The notes below the pieces were generated by a model that saw only the letters and a list, made by a program, of their open reading frames with translations, searched no databases and had not been told where the DNA came from. From Diphasiastrum complanatum (lineage: Eukaryota > Streptophyta > Lycopodiopsida > Lycopodiales > Lycopodiaceae): 64,000 bases of DNA. The stretch is from contig CM055102.1 in NCBI GenBank assembly GCA_029204225.1, forward strand, positions 24,771,390 to 24,835,389, read 5' to 3'. Positions 46,531-58,369 of this stretch are shown here, in pieces. Within the stretch, counting starts at the first letter, position 1, and each line of letters starts with the position of its first letter. The position numbers and the translations under genes are program-made.

Positions 46531-46766
46531 CCCTATTTCATAAAATTTTGTATGAAATTGCTAGATGTGCGACAATGATTATAGATATATGTAAGTACCT
46601 GGTGTATCTTCAACTTTTTTCTTTCCTGATAGGTGCGTTCTGTTAAAATGTAGAATCTCCGCCCAAATTGTGATAACAAATAACAATTCAAGAAAAGTCA
46701 ATTTGCTACAACATTCTGAGAATACCTACGCTGTGCGACCCAGTTATTTTTTAAACAGCGTCTAGT

Positions 46767-46948
46767 AAGTTCTGGTAATTGACTCTATGGTCGACGCTAG
46801 CAGTGTCTACTATAGCATCGATTTCCAGAATTAATAGATGCTATGGTCGATGTTGCTAGCGTCGACCATAAAGTCGATTAAGTTCTAAAAATCGATGCTA
46901 TAGTAGACGCTGCTAGCGTCAACCATAGAGTCGATTACCAAAACTTAA
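46767..46948. repeat. Nested inverted repeat, about 70-bp arms
   Basis: The left arm (about 46767-46837, with CTATGGTCGACGCTAGCAG and CTACTATAGCATCGAT) pairs with the right arm (about 46878-46948) at roughly 85-90 percent. The spacer contains a further palindrome, ATGGTCGATGTTGCTAGCG followed by TCGACCAT. It resembles a MITE or a foldback from a second element. Confidence 0.8.
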
Positions 46949-47084
46949 TAGAGTGGCACGTCACGGTTTTCTCCCATTTCTATTTTCAGTTTTTGAGCGC
47001 GAGGAGGATATTTTTGCGCCTAGCGGTGGTGCTGCTCTCTATGGCTCTTCTAATGATGCTTGATCCTTTTTATGCTTTTTTGGC

Positions 47085-47345
47085 ACAGCCAAAGCTCTCT
47101 ACCTTTTCACCATAGCCAGGGCTTGGAGAAAAAGTTGAGCATTGGACAAAAAGGTGAGTACCATAGCCAACATTCAAAGGTTTACTAGTTTTTCTTTGAT
47201 ACATTTGTGTTTATTGTTGTTTATGTTCTTTTCTCACAACCAAAGCTCTTTACCTTCTCACCATAGCCACGGCTTGAGCAAAAGGTTGAGCATTGGACAC
47301 AAAGGTAAGCACCATAGCCAGCATTCAAAAGTTTACTCTTTTGTT
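47085..47345. repeat. Imperfect tandem duplication, about 150 bp
   Basis: Both copies contain CCAAAGCTCT, TCACCATAGCCA, GGCTTG, TTGAGCATTGGACA, AAAGGT, ACCATAGCCA and CATTCAAA then TTTACT. Each has a GTGAGT- or GTAAGC-like site after AAAG, as at an exon end. It could be the duplicated first exon/leader of a CACTA gene. Confidence 0.65.
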
Positions 47346-47605
47346 TTTGTTTTTTCATCAGAGTTAAAGCTTTTCAAAAGCTTTCAAAAGCTTGAGGTAA
47401 AGCTATTTAAAAGCTTGTAAACCTTTTCAAAGAGAGCATAAGAAAGCTTCTCAAAGGGAGTAAAGCTATTTAAAAGGGTGTAAAGCTTGGAGTAGGGCTT
47501 GGAGTAAAGTAAGTTTTTTGAAAACCTTGATGACTCTCTATCCTTTTATCTCTCTCATTGACACTCTTTTGTTTCCCTTTCATTAGAGTTAAAGCAGTTT
47601 GAATA

Positions 47606-48214
<609 letters not shown>

Positions 48215-48215
48215 T

Positions 48216-48224
48216 TGGTATCAG
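48216..48224 (+). other. Gypsy primer-binding site, shortened match (TGGTATCAG)
   Basis: The first nine bases of the tRNA-Met-type PBS are kept; the next bases (TTCATT) no longer match. Confidence 0.7.
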
Positions 48225-50195
48225 TTCATTCTTTTCCATTTCTAAATCTGTCACTCAAGCCATAAATACTTTGATCCTTTCAGTGACCATAAAGATTTTG
48301 AAAAGGGACGAAAGAATGTCTCAAGTGGAAATTGTTTTATTGAAGTTGGAATTTGTAAATAAATCTCAAAAATTTCATATAATTGTACTTTTTTTTTTGG
48401 ACACTTTGATCAGGAAGTGGAGGGCCTTCATGGAGGAAGAACCTGTGGTATGGGACGCAGGCGATTCCAAAATGAAGATCTGAAACTAAGTGGATCAGTT
48501 GACCGTAGTAAGGCCGTAAATCTTAGTGATGCCAAAAACTATCGGTCATAAAAAGGGTGTTTTGTCAGAAATTTGAGATATTGGTCATGACCCCCTTTTT
48601 GGATATCTCAAAATTACCAAACCGGAAACCCGCAGGCTATTTTTTTTATAAAAGATATATTGGTGAATTTCTTAACACATGAATTAACCCGTTTTTTTGT
48701 CATTCCTTGAAAGGTAATTCTGATTACCCGTTGACCTAACGATGTCACAGAAATAGTTAATGAAACTGTTTTCTAAAATTGTTTTCTCTACTTGAATCTT
48801 CAAGAAATCCTTTTCTGATTTACAGGTTAATTCTCATGCTTGGTAACCAAGAAGTTCTTTGGTTTAGTCACTATGTTGGGACATCATTGGTATTTGCTTA
48901 AAATGATGCAACACTTCTTTTGGCTTTCAAGATTTTCTCAGATCTCTTCTTAGACTCTTCTCCTGGGCAAATCTCAAATGATCTGCACCTCTTGAAAACT
49001 CGTGGCGTTTCCTGTTAAAAAGGGGGAGAAGTAGGAAGAAAAGAGAATTATCAAGGAGAAACATTGGTCAAAGATTCAAGGAGGAATCTGTTATATCGAT
49101 GATGGACCTGTTTCAGAAACAATAGGATATTTAGATATTACGAAAATCCTTTATGGATTATAGAAGATAGCTGGTTTGAAGATTTAAAGGGGAGAAATTT
49201 AGAAAGTATTCTTGCGGTAGAAAAGTGGCTTATTACAAGTCTGATTGATTTGTGTCAGAACTTGGAATTCTATTACAAGATGGGAGTTTGTTGAAAACTG
49301 TTTCTTGCTAGACATAGTCAACTTGATCTTGGTTTGGATTGAGATCCGTGGGTTGATGGAAAGACGAAAGTTCATGCTAACAATAAATTCTTTTGAGTTA
49401 ATCTCCGGTTGAGATTTTTTGGATCTGTACACAACACTCTCTGAGAAATATTCTCTCTTAGAGGATAACCAAGTTATAGGATTCTCGGTTAGAAAGTGTT
49501 GTGTACAGATCAGGAGTTCTCTGTAGAGATATGCTATGTAGAGAATCTTTGTGGGATTATTAAAACCTTTTGTAAAAACTTCTAATCATGTGTTTCTACA
49601 AAGTATTCCATGAACTAAGTTTATTTGCATGCATAAGCTAGTTGTTGGTACATAGGCATATTGATGAGAATTGTGTTGAGACTATTTCTCGCTGGGCTAT
49701 AGTAATTTCTCATTGAGAATCGCTTATTGACCTAGAATTGATTTAGAATCAAATTAAATGTGGTGTTTTGGTACCACACCTAGACATTTAAATATTTTCT
49801 AAATCCGATACAACTAATCGAGTTAGGAGCGTTACCTCTAAGTTAGTTTTGGAAAATCAACAATAATGCTGAAATGTATTGCTTATAAGTCACAACATTT
49901 ATGAGTAATTTTGGATTCATTTACAGATGGGTGTGCATAAAATACACGAAAACTTTTGGGACTTATCTTTTTTCGTTCGGAAAGGATGGAATGCTATCCC
50001 AAAAGACTCAGAAGAGTTGGATAGTTGTTTGCCAAAAGTTAGAACTTCACATAATGAGGTTCTGGTAAATCTTAAGTTATTCTAGATTAGAACTTAAGAG
50101 GAAAATCTAGATGTATTCTAGATTAGGACCCTAACTTTGGAATGACAATTTGTGCCATGTCTAAAGTAGGGTGTTTTTTAGATTACAATCCTTAT
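48225..50195. other. Gypsy interior without recognisable domains
   Basis: No gag or RT motif is readable. It includes a 17-bp perfect inverted repeat (49422-49438 with 49495-49511). The coding region has been replaced or has decayed beyond recognition. Confidence 0.5.
49422..49511. repeat. Hairpin with 17-bp perfect arms
   Basis: GATCTGTACACAACACT (49422-49438) is the exact reverse complement of AGTGTTGTGTACAGATC (49495-49511), with a 56-base loop. Confidence 0.9.
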
Positions 50196-50199
50196 ATTG

Positions 50200-51485
50200 G
50201 CACCGTGTGTGTTGTAAAGCTACCTTTACAAGCTTTACTTCCGGCGCCACTGGCGCCAGCAGCGCCCTTGCTGCTCCCGGCGCCACAGGCGCTGGCGCAG
50301 CTCTCGGTGCCACTGTGACCAGAATCCAGCTGGCGCCAAGTTCCTATGGCTGAAAATTTTTGATCGGTACTAGCGAAGTCCAGAGAGATCAGATCGATGT
50401 GCAATCACCTCACACGATCTAGGCATAGTTAAAGGAAGCTTGGGGATCAATAAATCCTAAAGAGAGAAAACGTGCTTTACCAGCCTGGGTAGAGTATTTG
50501 GTATGAGGGGAGGTGGCGAATCTCACCAATAATGTAGGGGAGTGCGGGTTGTGACTCAGGGCGAGCTCCAACCAAGTCTCAGCCTCCCTTGCTGGAATGT
50601 TGTCCTGGCACTCGCCTTGGCATGCCAGCGCCCCGGAGACTAGGGTCGGTCACACACTTGAAATGTAACCTTCTCAGATTTATCAATAAAGTGGAATTTT
50701 TCTCAAACTGACTCTGATTACCTTCTAGGTTTCAACGTTCGGTAAAAGCGCCAGTTGTAAGGCCGCTTCAAACTTTTTAATTTGGCACATAGCAGAGGGT
50801 CGTATCCCGGGATGCCAGCGGTATGCCGTCGGGACCATTAGGTCCATGGCGCCAGCGGTATGCTGTCAGGACCATTTGGTCGAGGAACTAGTTGTCTCCA
50901 TATCTGTCGCGGCTTGTGGTTCTGAGTGTTCCTTGCATGAACGTGAATGGGTTAAGCTCTTGGGGAACGGGCTCTAACCTGTCGGCTGAGTTGGATGGCT
51001 TGCTTGGGTGGAAGTTACCTGTTTATGGCTGTCCAGTCTGGCGTGGCGTTAGGTTGGCTTCAAGCACTCGTGACGAAGCTTTCAGTTGGTTAAGTCTGAT
51101 GTAAGTCAGACCACTTGCTTGGAATGGATGTTACTCGTTTGTAATGAAGCTTCGAGTTGGTTAAGTTTGATGTATGTCGGGCGGCTTGCTTGGAGGGAAG
51201 TCACCCACATCGAGACCCCTGATCTGGCATGGCGCCAGGTTCATCTCAATGTTGGTTTCTGAACTTCCAGTTGGTTAAGTCTGATCGTTGTTGGCGAGTT
51301 GGCTGCTTGTATGTCAAGTGGGTTTGGACGGCAAGAGTTGAAGGCTGGGAAGCTAAGTCATGGTTCCCGGCTCCCTTTGGGATGCCTGCGCTACAGTGTG
51401 TGAGTTGGGAAAGTCTGAAACTTTCCAAATGGAAAGGACTTTCAGGAACAACTCATGTGTCTTTTAAGAATTGTAATGCACTCTT
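50200..51485. repeat. GC-rich block with GGCGCC repeats and diverged tandem units
   Basis: GGCGCC occurs several times at 50240-50335 and again near 50858 and 51230. A unit with CCAGCGGTATGC and GGACCAT is doubled at 50815-50880. A unit with GTTGGTTAAGTCTGAT and TTGCTTGG recurs three times at 50990-51300. The block is much richer in G+C than the flanking Gypsy sequence. No protein motif is visible. Confidence 0.65.
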
Positions 51486-51599
51486 ATGATTGATATGGTC
51501 TTGGGAATATGGAGAGTTGAGATTGGTAAATCATAACTCGGATTCTAAAAAAATCCTAATTCATAAGAGAGGATAGTATTCATACCCCAGATGAATAAA

Positions 51600-52700
51600 C
51601 AAGTTAGTGGAATTTTGGTACGACTGATCACCTTACCAAATTGACTATGTTTATTCGAGTATAGACCAAGAAGTTATAGAGTGTCTGTTTAGGCTTTGCG
51701 GATTACCAAAGTGACATTATGAACATTCGCGATTCAAAGTTCACTGGTCGCTTTTGGTTGGCCGTATTTGCTAAACTAGAGTTGACTCTAAGTTTAAAAG
51801 TTCTTCTGATCATTGTTGTTGCCTATGTGAGGATATCACGTTCTTTTATTGAGTATAGGACAAGAATTCGATAAATTATGATTAACGAATTATAGTTCAG
51901 ATTCTAGTTATACTTGAGCGGTTAAAAGAATGATTACCTGCATAATCAGAAGATCAGTTAAGATATCTATTCATATTTTCATAGCAATCTCCTCAGAGAG
52001 GCAGTCACCTTGATGGAGATTGGGTTATAGTAAGCATTTGGCTACCGGTTATAGCTCGTGCATGCTTACGTATAGTTTTAAACCTATATCACCCATTGCG
52101 GTAGAGACTCGGACGTTCAAGTTTCAGAAAGTAGCAGATTTCCTACATGATATGCAGAAAATGCTACGGATTGCACGTGAAAATGTCTAGTGTACCCATT
52201 ATGGGGACTGACATTATGCAAGTCTGAAAAGATCACCGAGAAACTTTCAAGTGGGGGATTCGGTATTTTTTGAGAATCCAAAAGGATTCGAGTGTAATGC
52301 ATACTGACAAGCATTATAAGTTGTCCCCTAGATATAGAGGACCGTTTAAGATCTTGAAAAAGATCGGATCCTTAGCTTACCAATCGGAACTTCCAGATGG
52401 ATCTCAAGTGCATCCCGTATTTCACGTAAGACGTCTCTGAAAGAGTCTACGTGAAGGAGAGCATCTTGGATCTGGAGATCGATTGGACCTATTGAATGAA
52501 TCATCGGGTGTGTCTCCGCTTGAACCCGGAAAGATCTTGGATATAAGAACTAAACAATTGAGAAATCGTATAGTTACCGAGCATTTGGTTCAATGGAAGG
52601 GATGTACTGACGATGATAATTCTTGGGAACAGGAAGGAAGCTTAAGGAGGAACTTTTCCAGTTTTAAGTTCCCAGGACATAACTTGAATAAGGGGGGAAG
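51600..52700 (+). pseudogene. Gypsy integrase core to chromodomain, broken
   Basis: Blocks are SKFTGRFWLAVFAKLELTLS-like (51750), AVETRTFKFQKVADFLHDMQ (52100-52160), GDSVFF (near 52255), and a chromodomain HLVQWKGCTDDDNSWEQEGS (52580-52640, in the frame opening at 52483). Many frame changes are needed. DNA identity to the window-start fragment is obvious (GTTGTCCCCTAGATATAGAG near 52320 matches the reverse complement near 70). Confidence 0.85.
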
Positions 52701-52702
52701 AA

Positions 52703-52842
52703 TGTCGTGCCCATGACTGGTCTTGGATAGTGTGTCCACGCTAGGGATCGGTAGACCGACAACCCGTAAGTTAATTGTGACTATAAGGGATTTGGGGCCC
52801 TTATGTGTACTTGGTCATAATTAATGGTTGTAGGTCTAAAAC
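52703..52842 (+). repeat. 3' LTR of degenerate Gypsy element, truncated
   Basis: It begins TGTCGTGCCCATGACTGG after AAGGGGGGAAGAA. It matches the 5' LTR up to GGTCTAAAAC and then changes to unrelated sequence. Confidence 0.8.
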
Positions 52843-53827
52843 AGAGGAGGATCCAATGCTACAACAGTTGGGTTCAACTCGCCCGTTATCTACAGTTCAA
52901 GAGATTTAACCTCACTTATTTCTAAGAGTCTAATTGTTACACATGTACTTTGAGACACAAGACAATGCATGGGATATCATACTCTAAATTGTGAAAATCT
53001 TATAAAAAGTATGGACCTCATTAGAGAAATAGAGATAAGTTATCTAACAATTTCATAGTCTTTTTCATATGTCATGTAGCATGCTGTTATAGAGAAGGAT
53101 CCAACGCCATGACAGTCATGTTTAGCTCACCCGTTATCTGAGGTAAAGAACTTGATATCGAGGAATTTCTCATCATTTTCTTATGTTACTTGAATGTGAC
53201 GCAGCAAGCTCAAGCAGAGGTGGATGTTAGGATGCAAGATCCTTTGTCCTCAGTGCAACCGAAATCTATGGTTGATGAGACTTGACCCCATTGCTTCTAG
53301 AAGTGTACTTGTTTTTTATACTTCACATGTACATTTATATGATTCGTACGTGTATGTTTAAAGAGAATTGTATGTGTATTTTTTCAATGTTTCAGATGAA
53401 AGACCGTGTAGATGAAAATCAATGTGCTTCAAGCATCATGGTCGAAGAGAAGAAAAAAAATGTGACCACATCACATAGAAATCTCGAAAAGGTATCTAAA
53501 GTTTCGAATCTAGTTATCATTGTTTTTTGTTAGTTCTTAAGTTTGTCGTTCATTCGAAATGAAAAGAGGTTTGTTGGAAATAATCATTGTTCTATTTGGA
53601 GAGTAGGTGGAACTTGCTTCAACGTCCAAAAATAACAAATATTCTTTATCCTCCAAGATTGTAGCTTTGCAATTCTCTTTTCAAGAGGATGCTACCATAT
53701 TGAGGTAAAGAGGATGTTACTATATTCCAAATTTTTACGTTCCTGTACATCATGAAATATCGTTCAAAAAGTGCATGTTTATTAACAAAGTTTTTGTAAC
53801 ATTATTGACCAATTGTAGTTTTTGTTC
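52843..53827. other. CACTA interior with a diverged duplication; possible upstream exons of the Ulp1 gene
   Basis: The phrase GGATCCAATGCTACAACAG ... CTCGCCCGTTATCT near 52848 recurs as GGATCCAACGCCATGACAG ... CTCACCCGTTATCT near 53098. The short segments 53205-53285 and 53395-53490 have coding-like composition and splice-like edges (CAG before, GTA after), and may be upstream exons. No domain is recognised. Confidence 0.4.
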
Positions 53828-54671
53828 TGTAGTTTATTGAATTTGGAGGAAAAGGAAAAAATAAGTTGCCAGTATGATACCTATGAGTTTCATAGGTTCA
53901 TGTTGCCGCAACTTCTTGGGAGCGATTGGGCAATAGATGGTCTTGTGCAAATATGCATGGAGAGAACTACATATACACTGGTTGTTTATATTTGGTTATA
54001 GTCATGTATGTAAATCTTAAATTTCATTATATACTTATATAAGAGAATTACATTTTTGTAGATTATGTTTAGAGTAGATCAATGAAAAAGATCAAATATG
54101 CATCGACAATCCACTATTTCACCAAAGAGCTACGGAAAAAAAAAGATGATTTGACAAATCGGAAATCAATGGAGAAACTTTTTATTCATAAGAGCTGGAC
54201 AAATATCAGTCACATTTTCATTCCCGTTGTTTGCCCAGTATGTATCAAATTAACTATTTTAGAGCCATGTTTGTCTTCTTGATTCATGCTCTTACTACAA
54301 TCAACCTTTACTTACACATGCTTTTGATACAGTAATCATTGGAGCTTGGTAATTATTGAGACGATTTCTTTCATAGTGGTCCACATGGATTCAAAACGTG
54401 GACTGCATTTCACAATCAAAAGGTTTTGTTCTCGTATTTGTTTTTTTTTTTTCATTTTTAATATTCTAAAATAAACAAATATACGTTCCCAATGGACATG
54501 TTGGTACATTATGTAAATGTAATTTCGTTTACTTGAATTGCAGGCCAATAGAAAATACACTATGGCACAGTGCTCATCCAAAGAAAGAAAAACTGACCAA
54601 GCTGACTTGGAAGCAACCTCAAGTAATTTTATTTTTTGTACTTTACAGAATGATCCTTTCATTTGCATATA

Positions 54672-55477
54672 TGTTAGCAACTGTGCTAACACAGAAAATA
54701 AAAAAATAATAAAACTCCATGGCATGTGTTTTGTAAGACCACGTATGAATATCTGTCAATAAACTTCAAGCCATGGCATGTGTTTTGTAAGTCCATGAGT
54801 AGAAGCTTAAATAATAATAAAATAGCTTAAACTTAGATTTAGAACTTAGACTTAGGAAACTAAAGATTAGAAGTATTTTATCTTAAGTTGTCCTAAGTTA
54901 AGAAAATTGAATTTCTAAATTCTAAGTTAGAAGTTCTAGAAAGGCTAAGAACATATTAGTCCCATAAGTTAGTAGACACTTATGGAAGACCCTCCTTACC
55001 ATAAAAGGAGAGGTATTTGCATTGTAAATAACACTTTTGAGATTAAGCTATCTTGCTCTCTACTTTGGAGAATTATCATTCTATTTCATTTGTGTTCCCC
55101 TTGGAAAGGTGCATAGCTTGAGGGAAGATGCTCGAGCCTCCTCTTCTCCTTTTCATCGGTTTTATTGTGGCATGTTCATTATTGCTTATTTGTTTAGTAT
55201 TAGCCGCAATCTCATTTTATTACCCTTCGGGTGTTAATCTAGGATTAGTCTAGTCACCTTGCTAGTTGGGTAACCCTTAGCAAGGATTTTTATTGTTGTT
55301 ACTAATTAGTTTATTTTTGTTTCGGGCACTAGTTGGGTAAGCCTTAGTGCTCTCATTCCTGTCCATATTCCCGTTGAAGCTTATTGTAGAAACTTAAAAA
55401 GTGGACGAATCTCTACATCCATATACTACACCCATAAGTAGATCTAGCCACCGCACTCACTAGAAATACTTCCAACA
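54672..55477 (+). repeat. 5' LTR of gag-protease element
   Basis: 806 bp, TGTTAGC...CCAACA. It contains an internal direct repeat: CCATGGCATGTGTTTTGTAA occurs twice, about 60 bases apart (near 54718 and 54771). Confidence 0.93.
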
Positions 55478-55491
55478 TTGGCGCCGTTGCC
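55478..55491 (+). other. Primer-binding site TTGGCGCCGTTGCC
   Basis: It follows the LTR end directly. TGGCGCCGTTGCC is the PBS form known from non-chromovirus Gypsy groups (Athila/Tat type), unlike the tRNA-Met-type sites elsewhere in this window. Confidence 0.85.
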
Positions 55492-56336
55492 ATTTTTTTT
55501 AAGTATTTTTCTACCTAGCTTCTTCTCCTTTTTTTTTTTTTATTTCTTGCTTCTGTGTTGTATGTTTGCTTGTGTGCTTATCTCTATCTACCAACAAACA
55601 TCATGCGTCGTCTCTCCAGGTTCTACACGAGCTGCGGAACAACTTCTCAAACCGGGGGGAAGCAACAAGAGAGTCAACTTGGGCATTTTTTTCAAAAGAA
55701 GTGACCCAAGTGACATTTTTCACAACCAAATAGGTATATCAAAATTCGCCAGTCTGTTTGCAGCCCTAAGAGACCCTGACCTTTCATTTTATCACCTCCA
55801 CGAATTCTGACCACAGTCAGATTTTGAGAAAACAGCCTGTTATACTATCAAAATCCCTTGTTTCTCATCAAAATCTTTGTCTTAGAATTCGCCGACTTCA
55901 CTGAGGCTAGATCTCACTAAGATCAGTCCTTTAGCAGCTCCGCAAATTCTATCTCACAGATTTTGCCCGTTTACTGACAGAATATCACATCTTTCTCTAT
56001 ATTCCCTATCTGTCAGTCAAACATCTCTATTAGAATTCACCATCAAACCTAAGAATTCGCCCTCACAGAACACGATTTCCCTGTACTATCCGCAAATTTT
56101 AAAACGCCAAATTTTTTCAGAAAATCTAAAAAAATCACTATTCTGACATTCAGAAGACTTGTTCAGAATTCGCAAGTATTACAGTTAGATTTATCTGCCT
56201 CTCCACGATTTCTCAGCCTGTCCGCGAATTCTATAACATTCAAAAAGACCAGTTTTTGTCCTACACTATCCATTCTGCAAGCAAACTGCTCTTTTTGCCA
56301 AGTACAGTCCTGTCCTGCTCATCTGTATTTTGCATC
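55492..56336 (+). other. Leader of gag-protease element
   Basis: About 850 bases of T/C-rich leader. It contains recurrent AATTCGC words (GAATTCGC, GAATTCGCC) but no gene. Confidence 0.6.
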
Positions 56337-57209
56337 ATGTCTCGTGACTGTGCTGAATCTTCTAATCCGACTCCTCCACGAATGAAACGAAGAATTCCAC
56401 GTATCGATGCACCAAAGTACGATGGCAAATCTGACCCAGTCCGATTTCTCCAAGACTTTGATAATGCATGCTGTTTTTATGGAGATACCTCTGGAACTGA
56501 AAAGCTTCGCCTATTTCCCTTGGTACTCTATGGCACCGCCAAGGAGTGGTACTTGAATCTCGAAACTCCTGATCTTGCTTCTTGGCCCACCCTCAAGGAT
56601 GCTCTCATCAAGCGTTTCAAACCATCCAAACTGACTCAGAGCCCGTTCATTCAAATTACTCATATCAAGATGCGTCGCGAAGAGTCTGTTCGAAACTACA
56701 TTGAGCATTTTAAACATCTCAAAGTAGAATGTGTTGATGAAAATATCACTGAATGCATGGCCATAAAAAACTATTTTTAGTTGGATTGCCTAAAAACATC
56801 CGCTGCGAACTCAAACCAGTTGACCTTTATGATCAATTTAAAGATGTGATGACCGATGCTATCTGTGAAGAAGACGAAGGTTTCGATGATGACTTTGACC
56901 ATCGTGAAAAGAAATCTAAGAATTCGGATCGTCCTAAGTCTGATAATATTGCTCAGTCTTCTGAATTTTTACATCAAATGGAAACCTGGCAAAAAGCTCA
57001 ACAATCACATATGGATAAACTCACTGCCGATTTTCAAACCGCCATGAAACAAATTGCTGAGAAATCCTTTCCAGCAAGAGAAAAAGCTTGGTGTCCAATC
57101 TGCTCACAGCATTACATTGGTAATGAATGCCCTCAACTGCGAAATCATTTCCCACCAGCCACCAGACCCACCGTTTATCGAGCTTACTGCCCCTACCCAC
57201 CACAACAAC
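56337..57209 (+). pseudogene. Gag of the non-autonomous LTR element, -1 frame change and insertion
   Basis: The ATG at 56337 opens Gag: RRIPRIDAPKYDGKSDPVRF, then YGTAKEWYLNLE, then LIKRFKPSKL and NYIEHFKHLK, the Retrotrans_gag capsid domain. The zero frame ends at TAG 56778. The -1 frame continues directly with LFLVGLPKNIRCELKPVDLY, an acidic stretch and a degenerate knuckle CPICSQHYIGNEC. The sequence A-AAA-AAC at 56765-56771 sits in the zero frame exactly at the change. Coding is then cut at 57209 by the palindromic insertion, and the Pro/Gln-rich linker resumes at 58370. Capsid function is inferred from the domain. Confidence 0.85.
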
Positions 57210-58369
57210 TGTGAAAAATTGCCTACATTGGCAAATCTAGCCATGTAGAATATTGTACATTTTGTCAATATTGTTTGTTGGTTACTTGAATGGCCAAAGT
57301 GCCACTTGTACATACACACCTAAAGTAGGTTACCACGAGTCAATAGGAGTGGTTGTGTCTATTTGGTAGTGATTCCTACTTTGTAGGATCTAGACCATGA
57401 TTTATGATTAAATTTGTACCTACCATGCACCTACCAGGCATGACTCTTGGATCTAGGCTAGGTTTTTCACATTAGGGCAAGAAAGTGGAGTCTACTTCCT
57501 TATTACATGCCGGATTTTCACCTAACTTTGCAAAGGAAGTGTGTTTTACTATGTATTCCCATTCTCCATAGTGAGAAGATAGAAACTTTTTGGAGCCTCA
57601 AGGAGAAACTCGAGTTTCCTCTCATTGTAAGGTGATTACTCTTGATTTCCAATGAAACCCAACTTTGGAACTTTGTAAACATTGTCTACAGGCCTTACAA
57701 TAGCCTTATTTCCACACGTGTGGAGTTGGATTATACTATTTGATCAATGCTTTGATTGTCTCTACTTGTTTCCTATCAAGCTGCTAAACTAGATCTTGTT
57801 TTCTGATGACTAGTTTCTGATAGATTGTTTAACAAGCATACAATCACCTTGTGGATCATTCAAAGATTCATTTATGGTCCTTACTACTGTACTTTTCACA
57901 TGGTATCAGAGCGATAGAGTCGGTTTTTGTCCAAGGATAGCCAAGATTGGCAAGACTTCTCCTTGAGGCTCCAAAAAGTTTCTATCTTCTCACTATGGGA
58001 GCTTGGAATACATAGCAAATTCGACTTCCTTCTTGAAGTTAGGTGGATTTCTAGCATGTAATAAGGAAGTTAATTCACCCTTCTTGCCCTAAAATGAAAC
58101 CCTAGCCTAGATCCTAGAGTTATGCTTGGTAGGTAGCTAGTTGGTCAAATTTTCACCTTAAACTTAGGTGTAGGTCCTATAAACTAGGGATGACCACCAA
58201 ATAGACATGACCAACTCTCTTGACTTGAACTAACCTACATTAGGATGGGTTTCCCATGTGGCATCATGTCCTCACATGTGTGGGACCCACTTGTGTACAC
58301 AATTTACACTATTCTACATGGTTTTTGATCAAGCTAGATTTGCCAATTTTTGGCAATTCTTCACACAAT
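57210..58369. mobile_element. Palindromic retro-element: LTR, PBS, then inverted partial LTR
   Basis: 57210-57900 has the form of a full LTR: TGTGAAAAATTGCC ... ACTTTTCACA, followed by TGGTATCAGAGC at 57901. After about 50 bases of leader, 57961-58369 is a reverse-complement copy of the first roughly 400 bases of that LTR (for example GGCTCCAAAAAGTTTCTATC against GATAGAAACTTTTTGGAGCC), ending GGCAATTCTTCACA. Both outer ends are therefore the same LTR terminus in opposite orientation. It interrupts the Gag Pro/Gln-rich linker. There are no coding domains. Confidence 0.85.
57901..57912 (+). other. Primer-binding site inside the palindromic element
   Basis: TGGTATCAGAGC lies immediately after the TTTTCACA end, which identifies the preceding 691 bp as an LTR. 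Confidence 0.85.
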
